Shown: one piece after another, positions 1-5,728 of the stretch
How the letters are laid out: the number at the start of each line of letters is the position of its first letter
Numbering within the stretch: position 1 is the stretch's first letter
Assembly: GCA_021205255.1 (NCBI GenBank)
Contig: JAJPXW010000275.1
Location: forward strand, 1-7,085
Direction of reading: 5' to 3'
Origin: Burkholderiales bacterium
GTDB lineage: Bacteria; Pseudomonadota; Gammaproteobacteria; Burkholderiales; Burkholderiaceae_F
Length of the DNA stretch: 7,085 bases
Position numbers and translations under genes: made by a program
The notes under the pieces: model-generated
Seen by the model: only the letters and a program-made list of their open reading frames with translations
Database searches by the model: none
Told to the model about the DNA's origin: nothing

Positions 1-1477
1 TTATGTACGTGGCCGGGAAGAACTTAACTTCGTCTTCCTGAATATTAATTGAGTCGCTTCTATACTCCGTTTCTCCAAGCTTTCCTAAGGATTTTCTTAA
101 ACTTTCCAAAGATTTCTCAGGGGATTTGGCAAGCGGAAAATCGCCTGTTTGCACTACGGAAGCTTGATTTCCCTCCGGGTCTGTCGCAACTAAAGTAATG
201 GAGCCTTGAGAGACTTTCGCATCTATTTTGATAGGGATCTTTCTATTTGATGTGGTACCGGATAAGACTTTCAACCATGAAGCATCTTTATTTCTCATTA
301 ATTTGAGACCAGGCTTTAGATCGGTATTACGTTCTACTGCCTCTCTTAGACGGAAAATCCACTGGTTGCCATTAGGTGACTTTTCAACTTTATTGACTAA
401 AAATCCTTGAAGCTGCCCATTCCCATCTATGTAAGTTAATCCATCTCCGTTACTGAAATCTTTGGACGACTTGACGATCAAAGAATTCCCTTCGATTTTG
501 ACGACTTCTCCAACTGTCTCGCCAGCGCTTTTAGGAGTATGGAAATTAGCCATTTTGTCTTTTCTGCCATGCGTGAAGTAGTCGGTACTTCCTCTGCTAA
601 AAGACTTATTAATATTAGGCTCAAAGGTTAATTCCACGCTTCCTTGGCTACTTTTAGTAAAGTTTGGATGTTGGGTTAAATAGGTATCAAGTAGCTTTCT
701 GTAATAGGCAGTCACGTTTTTAACGTAATTGGCGTCCTTGTAGCGGCCCTCAATTTTGAAGCTTCTTACTCCTGCTTCAATTAATGAAGCTAAATTTGCT
801 GATTGATTATTGTCCCGCAAAGAAAGCACGTGGCTATTTCTTAATAGCATGTTCCCTTGTGAATCACTCACGTCAAAAGGCAGTCGGCATATTTGGGCGC
901 ATTCTCCTCGATTGGCGCTTCTGCCTTTAAGCATTTGACTTGCATAGCATTGGCCACTGTAGCTAACACATAAGGCGCCATGCACGAAGTGTTCTATTCG
1001 TGCTGTGGTGAGAGCGCTATAAATTTCTTTGATTTGTGCTAAATCCAACTCCCTTGCTAACACTAGTTGCGAAAAACCAACAGATTCGAGGAACTTGGCC
1101 TTGGCAACTGTCCGTATATCGCACTGCGTGGAAGCATGTAGCTGGATAGGAGGCAGATCGCACATTAAAAGGCCCATGTCTTGGATTATGAGTGCATCTA
1201 CTCCGGCATCCCAGGCTTGGCTGGCAATTTTTGTAGCCTCTTTAAGTTCCTTGTCCGTCATGATGGTATTTAGAGCAAGATAAATGCGTGCCCGATAGGT
1301 ATGGGCATATTTAACTAACCTCTCAATTTCCATCATGGAGTTGCCAGCATTGGCTCTTGCGCTAAAGGAAGGACCGCCTATGTAGACTGCGTCTGCTCCA
1401 TGAGAGATGGCTTGAATGCCAATATCGGCATTACGACAGGGGCTAAGCAATTCGAGAGAGCGGTCGGACAGTTTCAT
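1..1477 (-). CDS. U32 family protein (RlhA/YegQ-like, DUF3656-type), C-terminus cut by window edge
   Basis: The frame reads from ATG at 1477 to the left edge, giving 492 residues with no stop. The N-terminus has the U32 opening (LELLSP at 8-13, HGADAVYIGG at 26-35). The core has FVHGALC (164-170) and four cysteines C170, C177, C193 and C197, spaced C-x6-C-x15-C-x3-C as in E. coli YegQ. FKIEGRYKD (240-248) follows. Residues from about 400 on look like the DUF3656 region of long YdcP/RlhA proteins. Those run to about 650 residues, so perhaps 100-170 are missing. Characterised relatives (RlhA on 23S rRNA, TrhP/YegQ on tRNA) help hydroxylate RNA bases using prephenate, and UbiU/UbiV bind a 4Fe-4S cluster through such cysteines. 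An RNA-hydroxylation role here is inferred from family. Older databases call these collagenase-like peptidases, which is doubtful. No Shine-Dalgarno is visible, but the start fits because family homology begins within ten residues. A terminator separates it from the gene upstream. Confidence 0.9.
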   Translation of the reverse strand, partial: MKLSDRSLELLSPCRNADIGIQAISHGADAVYIGGPSFSARANAGNSMMEIERLVKYAHTYRARIYLALNTIMTDKELKEATKIASQAWDAGVDALIIQDMGLLMCDLPPIQLHASTQCDIRTVAKAKFLESVGFSQLVLARELDLAQIKEIYSALTTARIEHFVHGALCVSYSGQCYASQMLKGRSANRGECAQICRLPFDVSDSQGNMLLRNSHVLSLRDNNQSANLASLIEAGVRSFKIEGRYKDANYVKNVTAYYRKLLDTYLTQHPNFTKSSQGSVELTFEPNINKSFSRGSTDYFTHGRKDKMANFHTPKSAGETVGEVVKIEGNSLIVKSSKDFSNGDGLTYIDGNGQLQGFLVNKVEKSPNGNQWIFRLREAVERNTDLKPGLKLMRNKDASWLKVLSGTTSNRKIPIKIDAKVSQGSITLVATDPEGNQASVVQTGDFPLAKSPEKSLESLRKSLGKLGETEYRSDSINIQEDEVKFFPATYI

Positions 1478-1480
1478 AGT

Positions 1481-1522
1481 AAAAAGGCAAAAGAAAAGCC
1501 TGCACCTTATAGTAGGGCAGGC
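1481..1522 (-). terminator. Rho-independent terminator after the ankyrin gene
   Basis: On the minus strand, GCCTGC (1522-1517) pairs with GCAGGC (1503-1498), and CC/GG inside the loop may add two pairs. TTTTCTTTT follows. The stem starts about 13 nt past the ankyrin stop codon, so it should end the ppiA-to-ankyrin transcript. Its T-rich tail runs to within a few bases of the U32 start codon. Confidence 0.7.
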
Positions 1523-1534
1523 CTCATTTCAAAA

Positions 1535-2182
1535 TTAACGGCAGTGATCGTACTTCAACATTTCTAGAACCTCATCGGTGTTCTGGCGTTGCTTGGCTAT
1601 ATCGTAGGGTGCTAATCCGTCGTTATTGCAGAAATCTTTCCTAGCTCCTGCCTTTAATAAGGCTTGGACTGTATCTGCCGTACCATCGCGGGCGGCCATA
1701 TAAAGTGGAGTAAAGCCTCTGAGCGTTCTAGCATTAATGTCGGCATTTTTCTTAATAAGGTAATTGACCATCTTCGTGTTATCAGCTGCTGCCGCATAAT
1801 GCAAAGGTGACCAATGACCAGGATTGTTTACGTCAGCTCCATGCTCCACTAGCTTTTGGGCAGTGTCGTTTTCCAAATAATAGACAGCAAGCATGAGCGG
1901 AGTTTCATTAAGTGCGTTTGGCGCATTGACATTCAGATTCTTTTGCTGCAGCAAGAGATCAATGACTTTATTTGACTTGTTCCTGATAGCCAGCGAAATG
2001 AGCGGATCGGCGCTTCCGCCAGGAGTAGCTGAGTTCGGATCGAAACCTTTGGCTAGAATTTGCGCCAGCATTTCAGGCTTATTGTTAATTGTGGCGCTAA
2101 CTGCGTCCTCATAGGATTCCGCAAAAACGAATGAACACATTAGAAGGATTCCAGAAGCTAGAACCAGAAGTTTGCGAATCAT
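1535..2182 (-). CDS. Exported ankyrin-repeat protein
   Basis: This 215-residue protein begins with a signal peptide: K4, a hydrophobic stretch to about residue 20, and a likely signal peptidase I site after VFA (A21). The mature part is made almost wholly of ankyrin repeats. The clear ones are at about 57-89, 91-121 (ETPLMLAV), 122-152 (WSPLHYAAA), 154-186 (GFTPLYMAARDG) and 188-213, with a degenerate one at 24-55. The consensus TPLxxAAxxG and the 'GADVN/NADIN' turns are visible. Ankyrin repeats bind proteins. The partner is unknown and the site is probably the periplasm. The start codon overlaps the TatD stop as ATGA, with GAAGG about 10 nt upstream, so translation is probably coupled to tatD. 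A cysteine (C16) lies in the signal peptide, but the residues before it (LLM) do not make a good lipobox. From memory, TatD-ankyrin pairs occur together in other Betaproteobacteria, usually beside holB/pilZ. Confidence 0.9.
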   Translation of the reverse strand: MIRKLLVLASGILLMCSFVFAESYEDAVSATINNKPEMLAQILAKGFDPNSATPGGSADPLISLAIRNKSNKVIDLLLQQKNLNVNAPNALNETPLMLAVYYLENDTAQKLVEHGADVNNPGHWSPLHYAAAADNTKMVNYLIKKNADINARTLRGFTPLYMAARDGTADTVQALLKAGARKDFCNNDGLAPYDIAKQRQNTDEVLEMLKYDHCR

Positions 2183-2958
2183 GATAGGGCTGCCTTCTTG
2201 AAAAGCGTAAAAAAATTCTTAGTTGTAATGCCCGCAATTTCCTTGAACGGCATGGAGCGCAATTCAGCTATTTTTTGGGCCACGTAAAATACCTTGGACG
2301 GGTCATTCCTTTTACCCCGAAAAGGGACTGGAGACAAGTAGGGACAATCCGTCTCCACAAGAATCCTATCTAGTGGCACGTATTTGGAAGCCACTTCCTG
2401 GATTTCCTGTGAGTTCTTAAATGTGACAATGCCGGAAAAAGAGATATACCCACCCATATCCAAAGCTCTTTTTGCCATCTTTCTGTCACCACAAAAACAG
2501 TGTAGGACAAAACCGCTCTCATCTGCCTTATTGTCCCTCAGGATATCCATAGTATCTTCATTGGCATCTCTTGAATGGACTATGACTGGTAAGTCAGCTT
2601 GGCGAGCCGCATTGATGTGAGTGGCAAAACGCTGATGCTGTAAATCCCAAGGCTCTTCGTTATAGTGGTAATCCAGACCACATTCTCCGATAGCGACTAC
2701 CTTAAGAGGCTCAGTGAATGCCACTAGCTCTTCGACAGTCGCTTCATGGTCGTCATTGTCAGTGCTAGGGTGAACACCAACCGAGCACCAGACGTTATCG
2801 CGGGCATTTGCGAAATCCAGCGCCCGCTGGTATTCACTTAGGGAACAGCAAACCGTCAAAGCTCCACCGACTTCCGCTTTATCCATGGAAGTAAAAATTT
2901 CCGGTAAATCTTTTGCGAATTCCGGACTGTCGATATGGCAGTGTGAGTCGATAAGCAT
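2179..2958 (-). CDS. TatD family metal-dependent hydrolase (YcfH-type)
   Basis: This complete 259-residue protein matches the usual TatD/YcfH length of about 260. The amidohydrolase-type metal ligands are all present: H6 and H8 (DSHCHID), E92 (GECGLDYH), H128 (IVHSRD), H153 (VLHCFCG) and D204 (VETDCPYLSP). The C-terminal PFRGKRNDP segment is typical of the family. Studied TatD proteins are cytoplasmic Mg-dependent DNases (3'-5' exonuclease activity, repair of oxidative damage), and D-aminoacyl-tRNA deacylase activity is reported for some relatives. Which of these applies to this paralogue cannot be told. The ATG lies 3 nt beyond the lpxH stop and has no good Shine-Dalgarno of its own, so translation is probably coupled to lpxH. 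The stop overlaps the ankyrin start by 4 nt. No key residue is missing. Confidence 0.95.
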   Translation of the reverse strand: MLIDSHCHIDSPEFAKDLPEIFTSMDKAEVGGALTVCCSLSEYQRALDFANARDNVWCSVGVHPSTDNDDHEATVEELVAFTEPLKVVAIGECGLDYHYNEEPWDLQHQRFATHINAARQADLPVIVHSRDANEDTMDILRDNKADESGFVLHCFCGDRKMAKRALDMGGYISFSGIVTFKNSQEIQEVASKYVPLDRILVETDCPYLSPVPFRGKRNDPSKVFYVAQKIAELRSMPFKEIAGITTKNFFTLFKKAALS

Positions 2959-2961
2959 CTA

Positions 2962-3750
2962 TTAAGTCAATGGGGCGAAGTGAAGATAACCGTCTTCATA
3001 GCTCAGGTAACCACCGTCCTGCTTTCCATTATCGAAATTCCAGTCAGGTAGTACCCAGCGGTCGAAGCGAAAATCGTCGATCACATGGGTGTGGTGAGCT
3101 ACTTTGTGAGTATGACCGTGAATAATTGTAGGCGAATTGGTCTGACGGGCTATTTTGGCAATTTCGGAAACTACGACATCCATGAGCTCGGGAGCTTTCT
3201 TTTTACTGTCGTCCATGCTGTTGGCTCGCATGGCGTTCGCTAGGACCATACGGTTTTCCAAAGTTTCCTTTAGAACCTCCAATTGCGTCTCCGGATTGCG
3301 CAGAACCTGCCGAAATTGCTGGTATTCAGTATCCTTGGTGCACCAGGCGTCACCATGGGAGAGAAGTACTCTCTCCCTAGAAACTTGCGTGCATATTGGA
3401 TCGCTAATGAGTACAGCTCCAGTTTCATTTTCGAAATCGGCTCCAAGAAGGAAGTCCCGGTTGCCGTGCATTACGTAGAGATTGTGGCCATGGCTGTGAT
3501 AGTCTCTTAAAGCCTCGATGACTTCACTAACCTGGTCCATCTGGTCGTCGCCGGCCCAAAATTCGAAAAGATCGCCAAGGATCACCAATTCGTTAAATCG
3601 TTCAGCATGACGCTTTAGAAAATCCAGAAAAGCTTCCTGGGTTTTAGGCTTCAAGTCAGATAGATGTATATCAGCCACAAACACAGGCTTAGTTAAGGCA
3701 GGGATTTGCCTTTTGCAGATACTGGAAGGCGCCAAGCTGGACAATTGCAT
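2962..3750 (-). CDS. lpxH: UDP-2,3-diacylglucosamine diphosphatase LpxH
   Basis: LpxH hydrolyses UDP-2,3-diacylglucosamine to lipid X and UMP, the fourth step of lipid A synthesis, at the cytoplasmic face of the inner membrane. This 262-residue protein has the full calcineurin-like metallophosphoesterase set: D27 and H29 (ADIHLS), D60 (LGDLFEFW), N97 (HGNRDFLLG), H132 (LSHGD), H211 and H213 (HGHTHK). These map at steady offsets (16-19 residues) onto E. coli D8, H10, D41, N79, H114, H195 and H197. The lipid-pocket segment MRANS (174-178) is also kept. The N-terminus is about 19 residues longer than in E. coli. A strong GAGGT 6 nt before this ATG supports it as the true start. The ATG overlaps the ppiB stop by one base (TAATG). 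The end, with LPDW and a glycine-rich turn, looks betaproteobacterial from memory. Confidence 0.96.
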   Translation of the reverse strand: MQLSSLAPSSICKRQIPALTKPVFVADIHLSDLKPKTQEAFLDFLKRHAERFNELVILGDLFEFWAGDDQMDQVSEVIEALRDYHSHGHNLYVMHGNRDFLLGADFENETGAVLISDPICTQVSRERVLLSHGDAWCTKDTEYQQFRQVLRNPETQLEVLKETLENRMVLANAMRANSMDDSKKKAPELMDVVVSEIAKIARQTNSPTIIHGHTHKVAHHTHVIDDFRFDRWVLPDWNFDNGKQDGGYLSYEDGYLHFAPLT

Positions 3751-4256
3751 TAAATTACCTCGGCCTTTTCGATGATGACATCTTCTACCGGAACATTTTC
3801 ATACCCATAAGGCTCGCCTTTAGGCCGTGTTTCGGTTGGAACTCTTTCGATCTTATCGACGACATCTTGTCCGGCTACGACTTTTCCAAAAACCGCATAC
3901 CCCCAGGGATCACCGCGAGGATCGCCAAAATCAAGGAAATTGTTATCTTTGACGTTAATAAAAAACTGGCTAGTTGCAGAGTTAGGCTGGCTAGTACGTG
4001 CCATGGCTACCGTATATTTATTATTTTTTAAGCCGTTATTAGCTTCATTGACAATTGGAGCGCGGGTAGGCTTTTGGTGCATATTCTTATCGAAGCCGCC
4101 ACCTTGAATCATGAAACCAGGGATGACTCGATGGAAAATCGTGCCGTTGTAATGGCCGTCACGGACATATTGTTCAAAATTGGATGCCGTGACCGGCGCA
4201 TTTTTGTAATCTAAATCGATGTCGATGACACCGTAATTGGTCGTTAAACGAATCAT
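3750..4256 (-). CDS. ppiB: Cytoplasmic peptidyl-prolyl cis-trans isomerase (cyclophilin, PpiB)
   Basis: This 168-residue protein has no signal peptide and is a single cyclophilin domain that catalyses cis-trans isomerisation of Xaa-Pro bonds during folding. The active-site block FHRVIPGFMIQGGG (41-54) contains catalytic R43, F48 and Q51. MARTSQPNSATSQFFINV (85-102) and GYAVFGKVV (119-127) complete the pocket. Length and domain match bacterial PpiB. A Shine-Dalgarno (AAGGA, 4270-4266) lies 9 nt before the ATG. The gene follows ppiA after 36 nt and overlaps lpxH by 1 nt. Compared with PpiA it carries a longer, Gly/Pro/Asp-rich loop before GYAVFG (about 109-118) and a longer loop near 142-154. 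Both are surface loops in cyclophilins, so activity should be unaffected. Confidence 0.95.
   Translation of the reverse strand: MIRLTTNYGVIDIDLDYKNAPVTASNFEQYVRDGHYNGTIFHRVIPGFMIQGGGFDKNMHQKPTRAPIVNEANNGLKNNKYTVAMARTSQPNSATSQFFINVKDNNFLDFGDPRGDPWGYAVFGKVVAGQDVVDKIERVPTETRPKGEPYGYENVPVEDVIIEKAEVI
3757..3761 (-). promoter_or_regulatory. Ribosome binding site fixing the lpxH start
   Basis: GAGGT lies inside the last codons of ppiB, with 6 nt between it and the lpxH ATG at 3750. It decides in favour of the long N-terminus over a start nearer the first DxH motif. Confidence 0.65.
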
Positions 4257-4292
4257 TGAAAATAATCCTTTTGCTTGTTGTTTCTTAGTTTC

Positions 4293-4853
4293 TTACTTAA
4301 GCACAGTTATTGATTTAATGATGACTGGCCTTACAGGTACGTCTGAATGAAACCCTTTATCGGTCGTAGGCTGGCGTTCAATTTTGCGAACGACATCCAT
4401 TCCGCTTACCACTTTACCAAAAACTGCATAGCCAGGATTAGTGGCAGTAGCGTTAAGGGCGCTATTGTCCTTGACATTGATGAAGAACTGGCTAGTGGCC
4501 GAATTAGGATTGTCAGTACGAGCCATAGCGATAGTGCCTACGTTGTTCTTCAAGCCGTTATTAGCTTCTAGACCTATAGGTGCATTAGTTTTCTTTTGTT
4601 CCATAGAAGGGGTGAAACCGCCGCCTTGAATCATGAAACCGGGAATGACCCGATGGAAAATCGTACCGTTATAGAAGCCGGAGTCCACATATTTTAAGAA
4701 ATTAGCGACTGTCTTTGGTGCTCTCTTCTGGTCTAGATCAACAACAATTGTCCCCTCGGACGTATTAATGGCAACCTGCGGCAAAGCCCAGGCATTGGTT
4801 GCTATTACGGCGCCTAGAACCAGTGCGCCTGCGTATTTCTTTAATGTAACCAT
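4293..4853 (-). CDS. ppiA: Periplasmic peptidyl-prolyl cis-trans isomerase (cyclophilin, PpiA)
   Basis: This 186-residue cyclophilin has an N-terminal signal peptide (KK at 5-6, hydrophobic 8-19, likely cleavage after AWA at residue 23), so it should work on protein folding in the periplasm. The catalytic block FHRVIPGFMIQGGG (66-79) includes R68, and MARTDNPNSATSQFFINV (110-127) follows. It is a clear tandem paralogue of ppiB, with the core nearly identical in protein but different in silent positions, which suggests an old duplication. It heads the ppiA-ppiB-lpxH-tatD-ankyrin cluster and has a plausible promoter about 75-100 nt upstream. The Shine-Dalgarno is weak (GAAGC just before the ATG). 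Confidence 0.95.
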   Translation of the reverse strand: MVTLKKYAGALVLGAVIATNAWALPQVAINTSEGTIVVDLDQKRAPKTVANFLKYVDSGFYNGTIFHRVIPGFMIQGGGFTPSMEQKKTNAPIGLEANNGLKNNVGTIAMARTDNPNSATSQFFINVKDNSALNATATNPGYAVFGKVVSGMDVVRKIERQPTTDKGFHSDVPVRPVIIKSITVLK

Positions 4854-4925
4854 GCTTCAAAACCTAGATTTAAATGCATTTTGTAATGCGAAATTGGGAG
4901 GGATTGTAATTGCACAGACTGAAGA

Positions 4926-4954
4926 ATTAGATGACAGTGAATCTTTAGAGACAA
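4926..4954 (-). promoter_or_regulatory. Candidate sigma70 promoter for ppiA and the downstream cluster
   Basis: On the minus strand, TTGTCT (4954-4949, 4 of 6 matches to TTGACA) is followed after exactly 17 nt by TCTAAT (4931-4926, 5 of 6 matches to TATAAT). Transcription would begin near 4919, leaving a leader of about 65 nt. This is pattern matching only. The spacing and position just after the TPR terminator make it the best candidate in the gap. Confidence 0.45.
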
Positions 4955-5014
4955 ATTTTTGCAATCTAGGAGATTGGGATAGGGCAACTAATGGAGTTGC
5001 TAAAGGAGTGATTG

Positions 5015-5044
5015 AAAAAATAACGCCAGTTGATTAACTGGCGT
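5015..5044 (-). terminator. Rho-independent terminator of the TPR gene
   Basis: A perfect 9-bp stem (ACGCCAGTT / AACTGGCGT, 5044-5036 with 5031-5023) with a 4-nt loop is followed on the minus strand by TATTTTTT. It starts 28 nt after the TPR gene stop codon. The plus-strand side lacks a comparable T run, so it acts mainly on minus-strand transcripts. Confidence 0.88.
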
Positions 5045-5072
5045 CGTCTTAGCTTATGCAAAAATATCGTGG

Positions 5073-5624
5073 CTATTTCTGTTGCATCTCGCGGATAGTT
5101 TGCAACTTAGCGCGAAGTTTCTTGTTTTTAGGAGAGATCTTAAGAGCTTCTGTATAGGCGTCGGCTGCTTGGGAAAGATATACGTCACCAAGGTTACTGT
5201 ATGTAGTAAGCGACTTGGCGTTATTGAAAAGCGCTTGTTCCAACAATTCCCTAGCACGACCAGTATTGCCTTCGGCGGCATACATGACAGCTAAGTTGTT
5301 GTACGGTTCCGCAAGTTCAGGAAACTCTCGAATCATTTGTTCGTATTCTTCCTTGGATTCCTCTTTCATTCCAAGGTCGTTAAGAATGACAGCGCGCATA
5401 AAGCGCATCTGAACGTTCTTAGGATTTTCTTCAAGCTGCTTTTCTGTGTAGTCGAGTGCATCGCTAGTTTTGCGCCTGTGTAGCAAATCATTTACGACTT
5501 TTGCAGGACTTTGGGCTTCGGGAGTTTCTTCGAGCATCATGCGGTCATCTCCCATTTTTCTACAAAAACCAGTTGAAAGGACAGTTGCCAAGCAGAGGGC
5601 TACGATTAGTCTAAGAGCAAGCAT
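5073..5624 (-). CDS. Exported tetratricopeptide-repeat protein of unknown role
   Basis: Read from ATG at 5624 this is 183 residues. The frame stays open to an upstream TTG at 5642, but the ATG is preferred because GGA lies 8 nt before it and the protein then opens directly on a signal-like segment (R5, hydrophobic 6-20). Cleavage is probably near residues 18-22. C21 is preceded by TGF, a poor lipobox, so lipoprotein status is doubtful. Helical repeats follow: a degenerate pair at about 40-70, TPRs at about 71-104 and 105-138 (YNNLAVMYAAEGN), and a shortened TPR at 139-167 (NLGDVYL...AYTEALKISP) lacking about five residues in the turn. TPRs bind proteins, and the partner is unknown. From memory, similar small TPR proteins sit between cysS and the cyclophilin genes in many Betaproteobacteria. 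The gene has its own terminator and is divergent from cysS. Confidence 0.88.
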   Translation of the reverse strand: MLALRLIVALCLATVLSTGFCRKMGDDRMMLEETPEAQSPAKVVNDLLHRRKTSDALDYTEKQLEENPKNVQMRFMRAVILNDLGMKEESKEEYEQMIREFPELAEPYNNLAVMYAAEGNTGRARELLEQALFNNAKSLTTYSNLGDVYLSQAADAYTEALKISPKNKKLRAKLQTIREMQQK

Positions 5625-5653
5625 GCTGTATATCCAAAGCAATGAAGTAAAAC

Positions 5654-5659
5654 TATAAT
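5654..5659 (+). promoter_or_regulatory. Candidate -10 element of the cysS promoter
   Basis: A perfect TATAAT lies in the divergent gap, 69 nt before the cysS start codon. The base run 17 nt upstream (TATCCA, 5631-5636) matches the -35 consensus at only three of six positions, so the promoter is plausible but not strong on paper. No clear matching promoter for the divergent TPR gene was found. TATAGT and TAGAAT exist on the minus strand but lack good -35 partners. Confidence 0.35.
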
Positions 5660-5728
5660 TGCGCAGAATTCTACCCTTACAAGCTGAAGCAGGGTTTTAA
5701 ATCAAAGACAGAAATAAGGAAATACGGC

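Noticed and set aside
1029..1283. 84-codon plus-strand frame inside the U32 gene
   Set aside because: It is a shadow of the minus-strand U32 reading frame, which carries clear family motifs over the same bases.
1..1477. Annotation of the U32 gene as a secreted collagenase
   Set aside because: There is no signal peptide, and characterised close families act on RNA or ubiquinone hydroxylation with a cysteine-bound iron-sulfur cluster.
3155..3510. Two overlapping plus-strand frames (107 and 75 codons) within lpxH
   Set aside because: LpxH is confirmed by its seven metal ligands. These frames show no recognisable motif.
4876..4889. Small hairpin GCATT/AATGC in the ppiA leader as a riboswitch or attenuator
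   Set aside because: Only five mostly A-T pairs, no following T run and no recognised riboswitch motif. It is too weak to call.
5625..5642. Longer TPR protein starting at TTG 5642
   Set aside because: It adds six residues in front of a good signal-peptide start, uses a rarer start codon, and the GGA element is better placed for ATG 5624.
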